Of a stretch of DNA of 23,379 bases, positions 9,639-18,877 are shown piece by piece. The position numbers and the translations under genes are program-made. The number at the start of each line of letters is the position of its first letter. Within the stretch, counting starts at the first letter, position 1. Below the pieces are notes generated by a model. That model saw only the letters and a program-made list of their open reading frames with translations, searched no databases and was not told the DNA's origin. Origin of the DNA: Mycogone perniciosa (taxonomy: Eukaryota > Ascomycota > Sordariomycetes > Hypocreales > Hypocreaceae); NCBI GenBank assembly GCA_025331125.1, contig JAOALB010000299.1:1-23379 (forward strand). Reading direction: 5' to 3'.

Positions 9639-10451
9639 AATGAAGAGCCGTGAGCCTGGGTAGCCAGTATAATGGAAGGTTCGGTGTGAAAGTAAAGTAG
9701 CCAAAACGGTTCGCAGTCAGGCGGTCAATCAATAGCTTATGTACTCAGTAAAATACAAAAAGGAAATAAATCGCCCAATATTAATGAATGAGATCAGTCG
9801 CTGTCACCATATTATTGATTAGACAATACAACTCATACATATCACTGTCGGCCGTACCTTTGTTTCCATCATGAATTATGACACTCCCTTGGATGCTCCA
9901 CTGGCTAGTGAATTTACCGTTAGACCCTCTTACGGGTCTCAGGTGTTGTTTTATTTCAAGTGATCGTTTATTCACAGTGTTCTTCCGGTCCTTGGGATTG
10001 TTCTCCAAATGAATCAGTTGGATAAGATGAGTATGCTGAGCAAAGGAAGGAGCAGCCTGGCACACGTTAGACTTACCTAGGTATACCAATGTTGCACGCA
10101 TCGCTTGTACTTGAGTAGCTTGAACGGCTGACCGACCAATCTCCCCGTTCCGAAAAAGCTCTTGTCATTAGTTCTTCCGTGCGACCGTACGACATACTAC
10201 TATTCGTCAGTTGGTAGCGCAATAGGATCCATAGCGCTATAACTAAAATGGATTTGAAGGCTTCAACTGAATGCTCCAAATTTATTTTAGTATTAGCGCT
10301 ATGGATCTTGTTTCTAGTATCCTTGCTTATTTGGCTATCTCCACCTCCGTAGTTCGAGTATGAGCTCTCTCCCAAATCCCTTTCTCCCCCAACCTTCAGT
10401 TTTTCTCCATCTTCTACATGGCTGTGCTTGCACTGCACGATCACACTAGCC
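9639..10451. other. Divergent intergenic region
   Basis: About 810 bases between the divergently transcribed membrane protein gene (-) and the acidic-repeat gene (+), so it should hold both promoters. It contains the 82-bp fold-back at 10226-10307. On the minus strand a consensus donor (CTAG/GTAAGT at about 10076) follows an open frame beginning at 10453, but no acceptor keeps the frame open. I do not call a gene here. Confidence 0.5.
10226..10307. repeat. 82-bp fold-back with 32-bp arms
   Basis: The left arm begins gatccatagcgcta and continues to ggatttg. The reverse complement of the right arm gives the same gatccatagcgcta, then tactaaaat and aatttg. About 28 of 32 positions match, with a loop near 18 bases. 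It could be a miniature fold-back element or a transcribed hairpin. No clear target-site duplication is seen at the borders. Confidence 0.75.
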
Positions 10452-10465
10452 ATGGAGCATCATGA
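10418..10465 (+). promoter_or_regulatory. Upstream ORF overlapping the gene start
   Basis: An ATG at 10418 opens a 15-codon frame (MAVLALHDHTSHGAS) that stops at 10463-10465, 11 bases past the A of the main ATG at 10452 and in another frame. It follows a CT-rich stretch (ttttctccatcttctac) typical of fungal transcription starts, so whether it lies in the mRNA depends on the true 5' end. Confidence 0.35.
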
Positions 10466-12234
10466 TGACACACTAGATGTCATTATCCACTTCTTACAAC
10501 GTTATCCCCAAGAATGTCGCCTTAGCACTCTTTTATCGCAGAATAAAGATGTTTTCCAATTTTTTCAACGTTTATTCATTCCTCACACGTCTCTATTTGT
10601 GTTCAAGGCTACAGTCGGCGACACTGGAGATACCAACACCGACAAGGGAGATGTCAATGACAGCAACTATATCAATAGCCTTGATGCCGACGACGATGCT
10701 ATTCACAATGAGTTAACCGACGACGCTGATGACGACGCTATTGACAACGAGCCGACCGAAGGCGCCGACAAAGATGCCATCGACAATGAGGCAAGCCTTG
10801 ATGCCAATGACGAGGGCACGGATAACGAGTCAATTGAAGGTGTTATCGAAAATGAGTCGACTGAAGGCGCCGACGACGATGCCATCGACAACGAGTTGCT
10901 TGAAGGTGCTATCGAACACCATTCTAGTGACGATGCTAAAATAAAGGCAACTGACTCGGAAATCTTGGGTTTCTCGAAATGGCTAGAAAATCCTACTTCA
11001 TTCTGGCGAGACCCAGCCAATCATTTTAAACTCTCGGAGGAAGACAACTATCACGACCGCCATAGCCTCCAGATACTTCTTGAATACGCCGTTGCCAAAA
11101 AGCTCGAAGTTCAGCATCATATCCTTCAATATAGATTCGTTTGCATCCTTGTCTTTCAGGTTTTTATACATTTTCATCCTCGCTCAGAGTCTCGCGCTTC
11201 TCCGAATAGTGTGGCCGAGTTTATAAAACAAGCCGGGATGTCATCTAAACATATACCAGCTTGCCATAACATCATCACGGGTGGTCGAAGACGAATAGAA
11301 TTTTGCCGAGAGCTTCAGCCTCAGAGCGAAGATGTTGATTATGGCCCTTTACTCTACGCCGATATTTCAGACTATATGTAAGAGATTAATTCCCTTTGCG
11401 TCTAAATTTTAACCTAATATGGTAGCTAGTTGGGATTCCTCCAGCAGCTTGCGTTACGCCAAATATGCCGAAACTCTTTCCGAACTGAAAACCTCCGGTA
11501 TAGTTGAATGGTCGACCAAATCCGGGGCACAAGATACGGCAAGAGCGATTCTCGAATCATATCGGCAAAGTATCTGGCCCAATAAGTATATTGCATACGA
11601 AGTTGGGCCAGGTAAACGAAAAGGGGACGCTGCCTGGACCGAGCTGCAGGATGATGTGACATCCAGACGTAAACGTCATCAGGCTACGCAGCCCAGCAAT
11701 GATGTTGCTTTTCTCGCGAGAATAGACCGTGGCGTCGAAGTCACACCTTGTCCCGAAAACACAGCACAAACGTCAGATTTGCGACACGACTCGATACATA
11801 GCTCGAGGGAGTTATCTCAATCACACGAAGCCGTTTCTGATGGCTCACCCGCAGCCGCGCCCACGCTAAGAAATGGAGAAGAATATTTAGGCCTTCTAGC
11901 ACAGGCTGCTAGCGAGGCCTTTGATCCCAACGAAGTCGAATTCGCTCACTTCCATGACCCTCCCGCCTGGCCCGCTGTTGATGCCGAAGTCGAATTCGCT
12001 CACTTCCATGATCCTCCCGCCTGGCCCGCTGTTGATGCCGAAGTCGAGTTTACTTCTACTCACTTCTATGACGCCCATCGTTATGAGAGTATGGCGAACT
12101 CTGGAGAGGGCTTTGGTATAAATAGTTTGTTCTTATTAGGTGAGGGGGAGATCCCGGTCACGACAGACATCGTTCAAAAATCAGTCGATATTAATATCAG
12201 TCCACCAGGTAGGCGCGGTCATGCATTAGCATAA
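10452..12234 (+). CDS. Unknown protein with acidic repeat (2 exons)
   Basis: Exon 1 10452-11377, intron 11378-11429 (52 bp, GTAAGA..TTTTAACCTAAT..GCTAG, phase 2), exon 2 11430-12234; 576 residues. The start is the ATG inside ccATGg. An N-terminal helical part (DTLDVIIHFLQRYPQECR) is followed by an Asp/Glu-rich tract of degenerate 12-15-residue units of the type DDAIDNEPTEGA (about residues 75-165). Then comes a mixed domain with FSKWLENPTSFWRDP and IWDSSSSLRYAKYAETL across the splice. The C-terminal part holds two exact 18-residue copies of EVEFAHFHDPPAWPAVDA. I recognise no family. Acidic repeats and a basic patch (SRRKRHQ) would suit a nuclear or chromatin-associated protein, but that is only a guess. 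The gene converges on the unknown gene at 12256-13195, with 21 bp between stops. Confidence 0.7.
10681..10940 (+). repeat. Degenerate acidic coding repeat
   Basis: Within the 10452-12234 gene, six or so imperfect units of about 36-45 bp built on gacgatgcyatygacaayga encode D-D-A-I-D-N-E with variable linkers. Codons vary among units, so the protein pattern is kept better than the DNA, pointing to an old or selected repeat rather than a fresh expansion. Confidence 0.7.
11932..12039 (+). repeat. 54-bp tandem duplication in coding sequence
   Basis: Units 11932-11985 and 11986-12039 differ by a single base (gaccct versus gatcct), a silent change, and encode the same 18 residues. The start of a third unit (gaagtcgagtt) follows at 12040 before the pattern is lost. 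Near identity indicates a recent in-frame duplication that may vary between strains. Confidence 0.9.
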
Positions 12235-12255
12235 TATATTGTCTCTTTTTCAAAG

Positions 12256-13195
12256 TCAATCTAACTTGGTTTTAAAAAGCCATAGCAGATACAATGCTTC
12301 ACCCTCCTTAATTCTCAATGCAACTCGCCTGGAAGGGTTAAGCATTTTATATTTCTTGCCCATTTCCAGCGTGTATAGAACATCCTTCTCACCAATCTTA
12401 TCAACAATCTTACATCCATCATAACCAGCGATTGGCATCCACACTCCTGGTTGCCTAGTGTATACACTGGGCAGCTTCATTCTGCTTATAACCCAGCTGA
12501 AATTGGGGTACTGTATAGATTAGCGGATAGGCCCTATATAAACTGGGTGATAATAAGATAAATGCCAACCTTTGGCTTAAGCGGTAGTGTGATATGATCT
12601 AAGTCGCTTACGCATTGTTCGATGCAGTCGGAAAAAGTGGTGGCTCGCCATTTTGCGTTCGGATTTGCCTCTAACCAGCTGGTTAGATTTTGCATAACTG
12701 CCTGTTCCGTAGGGTCGGCTTCCTCCACAATTATCTGCTCCCCGCCCTCACTCATTGGAATAGATCGAGTTGTAGAGAAAGAGGCAGGTTGCTGAACGTG
12801 GCGTGCCAGTATGGTTTCTGGTCTGGCTACAATCGAGATATCGCGCGTTAGATTTCTTCTTTTATGTTTTTTCGTGACTTCCATACTTTGGCGGGGTCGA
12901 TGTTGATGCCTGACGTTCTTGGCCTTCCTTGTCACATGACGGCTCCCTGTTTTTTTCATCCCCTGACGACTTCTGACTCAGCAAGTGCGGGGTAGTATGT
13001 ACTGGGTTTCAAGCCGAGTCCACACAGTCTTTGATAAAGAATAAGGTACTCCGCATAACGGGCCGGATTGTCCCAAGCAATAAACTTAGGTATCATCACA
13101 AATTCAGGTGGAACAGGTTGTTCAGGTGAATTAACCTTAGACTGGTCTCTATCTGCTTGTGGTGGAAATCTCTGGTCTATTTGAGGATTTTCCAT
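12256..13195 (-). CDS. Unknown protein, frame break near 12959
   Basis: Coding segments are 13195-12956 (79 codons; contains FIAWDNPARYAEYL), 12959-12570, and 12510-12256. The last two join across a 59-bp intron (12511-12569, AAG/GTTGGC..CTAATCTATACAG, phase 0) in one frame, ending KEGEALYLLWLFKTKLD. The first and second segments are in different frames and meet at ggggATGA followed by seven A's. I found no intron of normal length that repairs this. Explanations are a short unusual intron, a true frameshift, or an error at the homopolymer. The middle is very basic (TKKHKRRNLTRD). I recognise no family. It is convergent with the acidic-repeat gene and begins about 60 bp from a MITE-like element. 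Possibly a pseudogene. Confidence 0.5.
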
Positions 13196-13254
13196 CCTTG
13201 TCAGTTTCTTTCCAATGAAGCTGTTCTGGAAGGGCGGTGCAGTCCATGCTTTCC

Positions 13255-13496
13255 TAGCAACCGGTCTCCAAAAAAAAGCGGGACTGCAAAAGATTTTGCA
13301 CTATGAAGATGCCCGCAAATAATACTTTGGAAATTGTTGAAAAATGTAGAAATATTAAACCGTCTTCAGGTACCTTGTGTAATTTTTTTCAGGAATTTTA
13401 ATATGTCACTTTGGTGTTCCTATACTGACTGCTTATAGAGCAACTTGCGCGGGAATGTGTTTTGCAGTCCCGGTTATTTTGCAGACCGGTTGCCTA
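13255..13496. mobile_element. MITE-like element with ~38-bp inverted ends
   Basis: The left end TAGCAACCGGTCT..GCGGGACTGCAAAA (from 13255) is matched by the reverse complement of the right end, TAGGCAACCGGTCT..CCGGGACTGCAAAA (from 13496), over about 38 bp with few mismatches and small indels. Both ends abut TA inside a CTAG context, the duplication expected for Tc1/mariner-type (including Fot1/pogo) elements. The 242-bp interior is AT-rich with no coding frame, so it is non-autonomous. It sits 60 bp upstream of the ATG of the 12256-13195 gene, within its likely promoter. Confidence 0.78.
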
Positions 13497-14160
13497 GGTA
13501 TAACCTGGGCATCGAACTACGAAGAACTCCTGTGGTTTACCCCTGAGGCAGAGTGCTTCACCCCAGAATCAACCTAACAGATCTTGGCAGACCAGGAACG
13601 GGTATCGGCAGCATTATTAGCGAGGATTCCGGTGCAGAGGCGTTCTTTCCGCCTGACGGGGGCTAAAACTAGGTCGTAGGTATCTCATCGCTTTGCCTCA
13701 TCTAAGACAGATAAAATATTAGGCGCAGCAAGTTGCAGCCTAACTTGCAGGTGGAAACTTCACCAAAGAATGGTACATAGGATATCGGGTGCTGATATGA
13801 TATCCCAGGTTGCCAAAGTAAAATGCCCAGTTTGGCACCAGACCCTGTTACTGGAAAGCAAGCAAGATGCCTGGGGTTTAGGCAATCGGATGTTTGAACA
13901 GCTGTCTTACTTAGAAACCAGAAATCAAGTGAGCTTTGACTTCGTAGCTCCACTCTAGTCTCAAGGTTCACTCCTCGTGGGGCCTTTATTAAGCCAAAGA
14001 CCAACTAGCCGAGGACTCGAGTATAACATTCCCAGTAATTGAAGATGTTTAACCCCAAGATCTGCATATAAAAGCAAGCAATAGCCCTTCCATGTTTCGT
14101 TCTCCCGGCTTCATTTGTTCCTCATTTATACTACTAAACCAGCCCTGGCCTCACGGAGAG
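13497..14160. other. Intergenic region and methyltransferase promoter
   Basis: About 660 bases between the MITE-like element and the methyltransferase start. Apart from the TATA-like site at 14067-14074 I see no feature. A 100-codon minus frame at 13702-14004 has no convincing protein character. Confidence 0.5.
14067..14074 (+). promoter_or_regulatory. TATA box of the methyltransferase gene
   Basis: tataaaag lies 94 bp upstream of the ATG at 14161 but only 25 bp upstream of the in-frame ATG at 14092. Since fungal transcription usually starts some 30 bp or more after a TATA box, the 14092 ATG would be at or before the RNA 5' end. This supports 14161 as the real start. Confidence 0.5.
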
Positions 14161-15653
14161 ATGGCTGCGACAAATGATGAGGTCGATACGACAACAGAAA
14201 GTCATGTTGTTGCACCTGTGGATTTGGTGCAGCAAACAGAGGTCTGTCTCTTGAACGTAGACAGCAACATGGCTAACTTGGCAATGCAGGCTGATCCCCA
14301 AGACAATGACAGCGTTCTAGATGAGACGGCAAGTTCTATTCAATCCATCACTGCTTCTGTCCTCGAGTACAGGACGATAAATGGCAGAAGGTACCATAGC
14401 AACCGTGGAGACACTCAATACTGGTTGGTTGCCAAATCTTTGTTGTCAACCACCCGGGCTAACGTTTGATAGGAGGTGCAACGACGATCCACAGATTGAA
14501 GCGTTGGACATCAAGTGGGATTGAGATTCTCTTCATGCATTGAAACATACTTATCAATTTCCGTAGTCATATGGCCCTCCATTACTTACTTGGCGGTAAG
14601 CTATACCTAGCGCCACTAGGGGACAATATCCAAGTACGTCCCGATACTTGCTAGGTTTCATCAATTCGTTGACAAGGCTACTAGAAGGTTATCGACATTG
14701 GAACCGGAACAGGTACAGGCACCACTCGATAGGCGGCATCTATATCAAGGGCTGATGTTTAATGAATTACAGGTATCTGGGCGATGTGTGTCCCCTCATA
14801 TGCCCCTATCAGTTGCTTCATCATTAACGTGTATAAAGGGATTTTGCCGACGAACATCCCGAATCATATGTCATTGGCACTGATATCTCACCGATTCAAC
14901 CACTCTGGGTACCGCCAAACGTCGAGTTGTGTGTCAATTTCCCATGATGTAAAAGTCATTACTAACTGGCATCGCTCTAAATAGCTACATCGATGACTGT
15001 ACGGCTAATTGGACATTCGACGAGAATTCTGTTGATTATGTACATATACGCTGGCTATTTGGCAGCATCCCCAACTGGCGTACCCTTTTTGAGCAGGCCT
15101 ACAAGGTCCTTAAACCAGGTGGATACCTTGAGAGTCATGAAGCTTCACCACGTATGGAAAGCGACGATGGCTCTGTGGCCGAAGGGAGTGCCATGAGCGA
15201 CTGGGGAAAGCTTTTCGTCAAAGGCGGGGATATATTAGGACAGTCGTTCACACTTGTGGAAGACGGCACACAGAAGAGGGCTATGGAGGCGGTTGGGTTC
15301 ATCGACATTGAGGAAAAAGAATTTAAGGTATGTCCCTTCATGAGGCTATCCGGATTAAATGAGACTTAAGGGAATGATAGAACCCAATCGGTGGATGGCC
15401 TCGAGATAAGGATCTTAAGGAGATTGGCAAGTGGACGAAGGTGGCCTTTCAACACGATATTACTGGGACAATGCAACTTATGGGCGGTTTGGTAGGATGG
15501 AGTCGAGAGGAGATTGAAGTCTACGCTGTCCAGGTGCGGAGTGAGCTTCGAAGCCCCGAGTTCCATCCCTATTTCCGACAAAGGGTTGTGTGGGGTCGAA
15601 AGCCAGTTAAGGGATCGAATGATTCGGATAATAGTGAGTGGACCGGAATTTAA
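14161..15653 (+). CDS. LaeA-like SAM-dependent methyltransferase (8 exons)
   Basis: Exons: 14161-14423, 14473-14514, 14567-14633, 14685-14712, 14773-14785, 14839-14928, 14985-15327 and 15381-15653. They total 1119 nt and encode 372 residues without a stop. All seven introns are 49-60 bp with GT..AG borders, and several have clear branch sites (GCTAACG, ATTAACG, ACTAACT). The product has the order seen in LaeA/UMTA-type enzymes: a GRRYHSNRGDTQYW segment, LYLAPL, SAM motif I KVIDIGTGTG (residues 125-134), then GTDISPIQPLWVPPNVEF, HIRWLFGSIPNW, LKPGGYLESHE and GGWPRDKDLKEIGKW. Relatives methylate proteins or small molecules, or regulate secondary metabolism; true LaeA acts in the nucleus with velvet proteins. 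This is a family member, not clearly LaeA itself. Exon 5 is 13 nt and encodes the GIWA of motif I. Confidence 0.88.
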
Positions 15654-16318
15654 ATAATTCCGCATCTCAATATGTAATGTATTATTACCACAGAAGTTTA
15701 GCAAGTTCTATATGTATAAAAGTCCCAAAGGTTGCACATATCCGAACACTCTCATGCTCCCGATACTTCCGAACTAGTGTTTGCTGCACATTTACTGGAT
15801 TGGGGGGCGCTTAATTTGTGGAAGTATTACTACCTTAGACAAGGGCAGAATTGGGTGCTCAGTGGTCAGGACGAGAGTAAAGATGTGTACACGGTTGAGC
15901 TCTAGCTCCAGCCGCTGATGGCTAGATGCGCATGGACAGACGCCCAGCAGGTTGCGGGTCTTGAAGCAACGACACATAGAGTTCCTATTTACAAGTAATT
16001 TAAGAAGATTTATTTAATTTAGAGATAGAGGGGGTGTATAATTATTATCTTGGGAGGGTGCGGTGTGGTTTCACGGCGGTTCGGTATCGGAGGCTGGGAA
16101 AAACGGTAGGCAGAGACCCACCTCCCGTAAGAAACAGCGACTAGCGCAGGCAGGCTAGCAAAACTTCAGCTGAGGTTTAGAAGCAACGACAGTTACCATG
16201 TTATGACGAAGTAGTCTAGCCGAGGATAACAAAGATATAATATATAAAGAGCATTTTAGCTACTAGAAAAGTAGAGATACCTGCTAATATAACTTTTGAA
16301 TTCAGTCAATCACAGGGT
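15654..16318. other. Convergent intergenic region
   Basis: About 660 bases between the 3' ends of the methyltransferase (+) and the serine-rich gene (-). It is AT-rich, and a 12-mer gaagcaacgaca occurs at about 15963 and 16180. No gene, tRNA or longer repeat was recognised. Confidence 0.5.
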
Positions 16319-17529
16319 TTATTCTATCTCACTCTCTTCAGTCACTGAGTCTGTATCCATATCACTATGGCCGGATAGATGCATCTCCTCTTTCCATGCC
16401 TTTAGCCCAAAGGACTTCACCACAAGTTCCTTGGCCTCTTCTAGCGCCCCCTTCCCTCGAAGGTCCTCGATAGCCACCCAGGTCGGCGCCCAATAGACCT
16501 TGACTTGGATGGAGTTGTCAAGATGTCGACGCGCCTTGCCTAGACGCAAGAAGTCGTACTGACTGCTGGATATTGAAATGCGTTTCCTTTGGACACGGGA
16601 TTGTATAACGCGTGGCGCATTGTCAGTTCTCTTCCCTTGCCTTCCGCGTGTCCGCGGCTGATACTGGACATTAGCTGTTAAGTCGGCCAAGACAGCATTA
16701 TGCTCAGGATCGCGACAACCAGGCTCAGGGGCTAGGCTGGCCGATATAGCGTCGTGTTCAGCTTCGCGGCACTCTGGCTCGGAGATTTCGTGCACTGTAG
16801 AATGGTGTGAGTCATATCTGTTGGCATTCGTTCAAGGGCAAGAACTGTATTACCTGGATCTAGCGAAACGTTTCGCGGACACAACTCCGCTTGGTCTCCA
16901 AATATCTTTTCACATTCAGAAAGGAGCGTATAAATGCTACTATTACTAGTAGCCACAGGAGGCGTATTCAGCGCAGCTTGTGCAATCTCAGCGGCAGCTC
17001 TTGCTATTTCGGTGTCGCGGGATGCTGTAGAGGCCATACTGCTAATGTTCACGTGAGATTTTCCAAGACTTGATTCAGAGCTATCTTCAACAGATTCGCA
17101 TGAACTGTAAGAACTGCCATCCTTGGTAGTAGTGATGGAACCACTGCTCACTGAACCGGCTAGCGCAGCTGATGAAGTTGGGAAAGGATCGTTCCTAAGA
17201 CCACCTGATCTAGGAATAAAAGAAGGTCGATAAGAAGCTTTCAGAATATCCATTTTCGTCATAGGTTGTTGTAGGAATAAGGTAGATAAAGAAGAATGTT
17301 CAGAAGGGAAGTTTTGCAGGTCGAAGGGCTTTATATATTCAATTCCGACAGACAGGGTGAAGACGCCTTGCCGGCCTGTTTTGGCATACTCCTCGCCCCA
17401 TCTGAGATCCCGTGGATTTTTGGGTATCTTGTCAATCGGAGAGGCTGCGGCTGGTACTGCTGCTGGCCCCTTTCCCACTCGCTGCGTTCCTCTCCGCTCC
17501 CTATCAATTCCAGCCCCTTTCCCCGTCAT
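16319..17529 (-). CDS. Ser-rich unknown protein with chromo-like tail
   Basis: Exon 1 17529-16854, intron 16795-16853 (59 bp, CCAG/GTAATA..TTCTACAG, phase 1), exon 2 16794-16319; 383 residues if the first ATG is used. In-frame ATGs near 17262 or 17253 (MTKMDILKASYRPSFIPR) are alternatives, because the first 85 residues are of mixed, doubtful composition. The N-terminal half is Ser/Thr-rich. Exon 2 opens with two diverged 18-residue units (EPECREAEHDAISASLAP and EPGCRDPEHNAVLADLTA), then a basic tract (RTRGRQGKR). Residues about 320-360 (VKVYWAPTWVAIEDL then EEAKELVVKSFG) resemble a chromodomain core: strand, aromatic cage, W..TW....L, then a helix. The tail is acidic. This would suit a chromatin protein or a remnant of one. 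The resemblance is by eye only. Confidence 0.6.
16673..16780 (-). repeat. Diverged 54-bp coding tandem repeat
   Basis: Units 16780-16727 and 16726-16673 each encode 18 residues with the shared pattern EP.CR..EH.A...L. DNA identity is modest, so this duplication is old. Confidence 0.65.
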
Positions 17530-18288
17530 CTATGAATCCTGTCTCCCCTTCCCTCTCAAATAGGTTGCGTATGCAATCAGCCATAACTAGAAGTTACGCC
17601 GATCCAATAGGATTATGCCCCAGCAGCAAATCAGGCCATCTATCATCGCAATACCTTGACCCAACCAATGGCAAGACCTTGAGGCACGGGTCGTGGCGCG
17701 GAAAGTCGTGGATCCGAGAATCATGGACTCAGCCCGTACGCCACCCTCAAGGTCTTCTGACTCCATGATATGACATGTGTATGCTCAAGAGGGGAAATGA
17801 AAGACCGTCGACGAATGAACGCGTAGGTAGCCCGTGTCTCGTGAAGGCGGTCGCAGGTTGCGGACCTACGCCGGTGGTACTTCTGTCAGAAGACCAATGC
17901 GACTGCATTGCGCACTCCGCGGAGTTCCAGCCATCCAATTGCTGTAGGGTTCTAGCTGTTACTCCTCATCATATCACATCGCGTACATCGAGACGATCCT
18001 TTATGAACATGGGGTAGGTTTAGCTACCTTGCGATGCTAGACGACCTAGTAAGCCGCAGCTAAGAGTCCAAGGGGTGAGTAGATTACCTAGTATTGCCAT
18101 AGCCATCATGTTCCTTTGTAGAAATGGGAAATTGTAGTACATAGTTTATCTGCTCGAGGTCAAGGATATCAAAGACGGTAAAAGATCATTGTTAGCATAG
18201 ATAAAAGGGAAATAGGCATAGAGGGAGCTGGCAAAGCAAATCGAATCGCCTAGGATCTTGCTCCCAGCTAAGCATATGGTAAAGATAA
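17530..18288. other. Intergenic region, no gene seen
   Basis: About 760 bases between divergently oriented loci. The part near 17660-17960 is GC-richer than its surroundings and contains the inverted repeat at 17673-17756 and a smaller one (gcgtaggt near 17820 facing acctacgc near 17863). It does not fold into a tRNA by eye. Confidence 0.5.
17673..17756. repeat. 12-bp inverted repeat, 84 bp overall
   Basis: aagaccttgagg (17673-17684) and its exact reverse complement cctcaaggtctt (17745-17756) flank 60 bases of GC-rich sequence that itself contains short complementary pieces. It could be a structured RNA, a protein-binding site or chance. Confidence 0.5.
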
Positions 18289-18877
18289 GGGCCGTGTGAC
18301 GGGGCACAGGGAGTGGAGATTGTTGGGATTGTTCGGTTGAATAAGGCGAACCATAAGGTCGAGGAGACGCGTCAAGGGATAGAGAAGAAGTAAGCGTTCT
18401 TATAGAAATCCCTAAAGCAGCAGCATGTAGAAAGTGGGGCGATTACCTAAGTGGGAAGGCGGTGGGAGGCGGCAGGGAATTTGCAGTGTCCAACATTACA
18501 GGTAAGAACCTTCCCCTAGCTCAAGATGCCGCTAATAATATCGCCAAGTACATGATGCTACCGGTGACGATTTCGAGAAGTTCATGTAAGAGTATGAACA
18601 ACTGGGGGGCAAAATTGAGCCAATAAATGTCGTTCTCGATGGTGGTTATGTCAAGGTTATGCCGAGTCAGAAATTCTTGTCTGAGAGTGAGGCTCGCATA
18701 AAGGAGATTGAGGCGGGAAAGCTCGATATGCCCTCTACAGAGGAACTTAAAAACAGGTGGCATGAACGTACAGTGAAAATACCTGAGGCTGAAGCACAAG
18801 TGGCTCGAATTGAAGCGGAGTTGCGTCGTCGTGGAGCTGGCAGTTGGGGGAGCTGGCTTTTGTCTTTGATTCGTTAA
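18289..18877 (+). pseudogene. Decayed small charged protein gene, in-frame TAA
   Basis: Three segments share a continuous frame across two good introns: about 18289-18389 (GVEIVGIVRLNKANHKVEE), intron 18390-18430 (GTAAGC..ATGTAG), 18431-18501 (KWGDYLSGKAVGGGREFAV), intron 18502-18548 (GTAAGA..GCTAATAA..CCAAG), then 18549-18877. The last part reads HDATGDDFEKFM, a TAA at 18587-18589, then EYEQLGGKIEPINVVLDGGYV, a helical charged region (SESEARIKEIEAGKLDMPST, then EAEAQVARIEAELRRRG) and the end at 18877. Sense codons either side of the TAA read as one protein, and CAA to TAA is the change RIP or deamination would give. The bases at the stop (AT/GTAAGA) could instead be an intron donor. No clear start codon was found. 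An ATG at 18659 could still give a 72-residue product. The pattern resembles a fungal family of unknown function. Confidence 0.6.

Noticed and set aside
9781..10101. 106-codon minus frame
   Set aside because: It reads through the GTAAGT donor, shows no family signal, and lies in the divergent promoter region.
10073..10453. 126-codon minus frame starting at the same CCATGG as the plus gene, ending at a perfect splice donor (GTAAGT)
   Set aside because: It spans the 82-bp fold-back, has no protein-like motif, and joining to downstream acceptors such as CTCAG at about 10039 gives an early stop.
14092..14160. In-frame upstream ATG for the eight-exon methyltransferase
   Set aside because: It lies only 25 bp after the TATA box, probably at or before the RNA start, and adds a hydrophobic leader unusual for this family.
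15963..16191. 12-mer gaagcaacgaca occurring twice about 217 bp apart
   Set aside because: There is no extended similarity, inverted end or duplication around it, so chance is the simpler reading.
17660..17880. GC-rich folded stretch considered as a tRNA or other RNA gene
   Set aside because: No cloverleaf, A/B box pair or anticodon loop could be placed; only simple inverted repeats remain.
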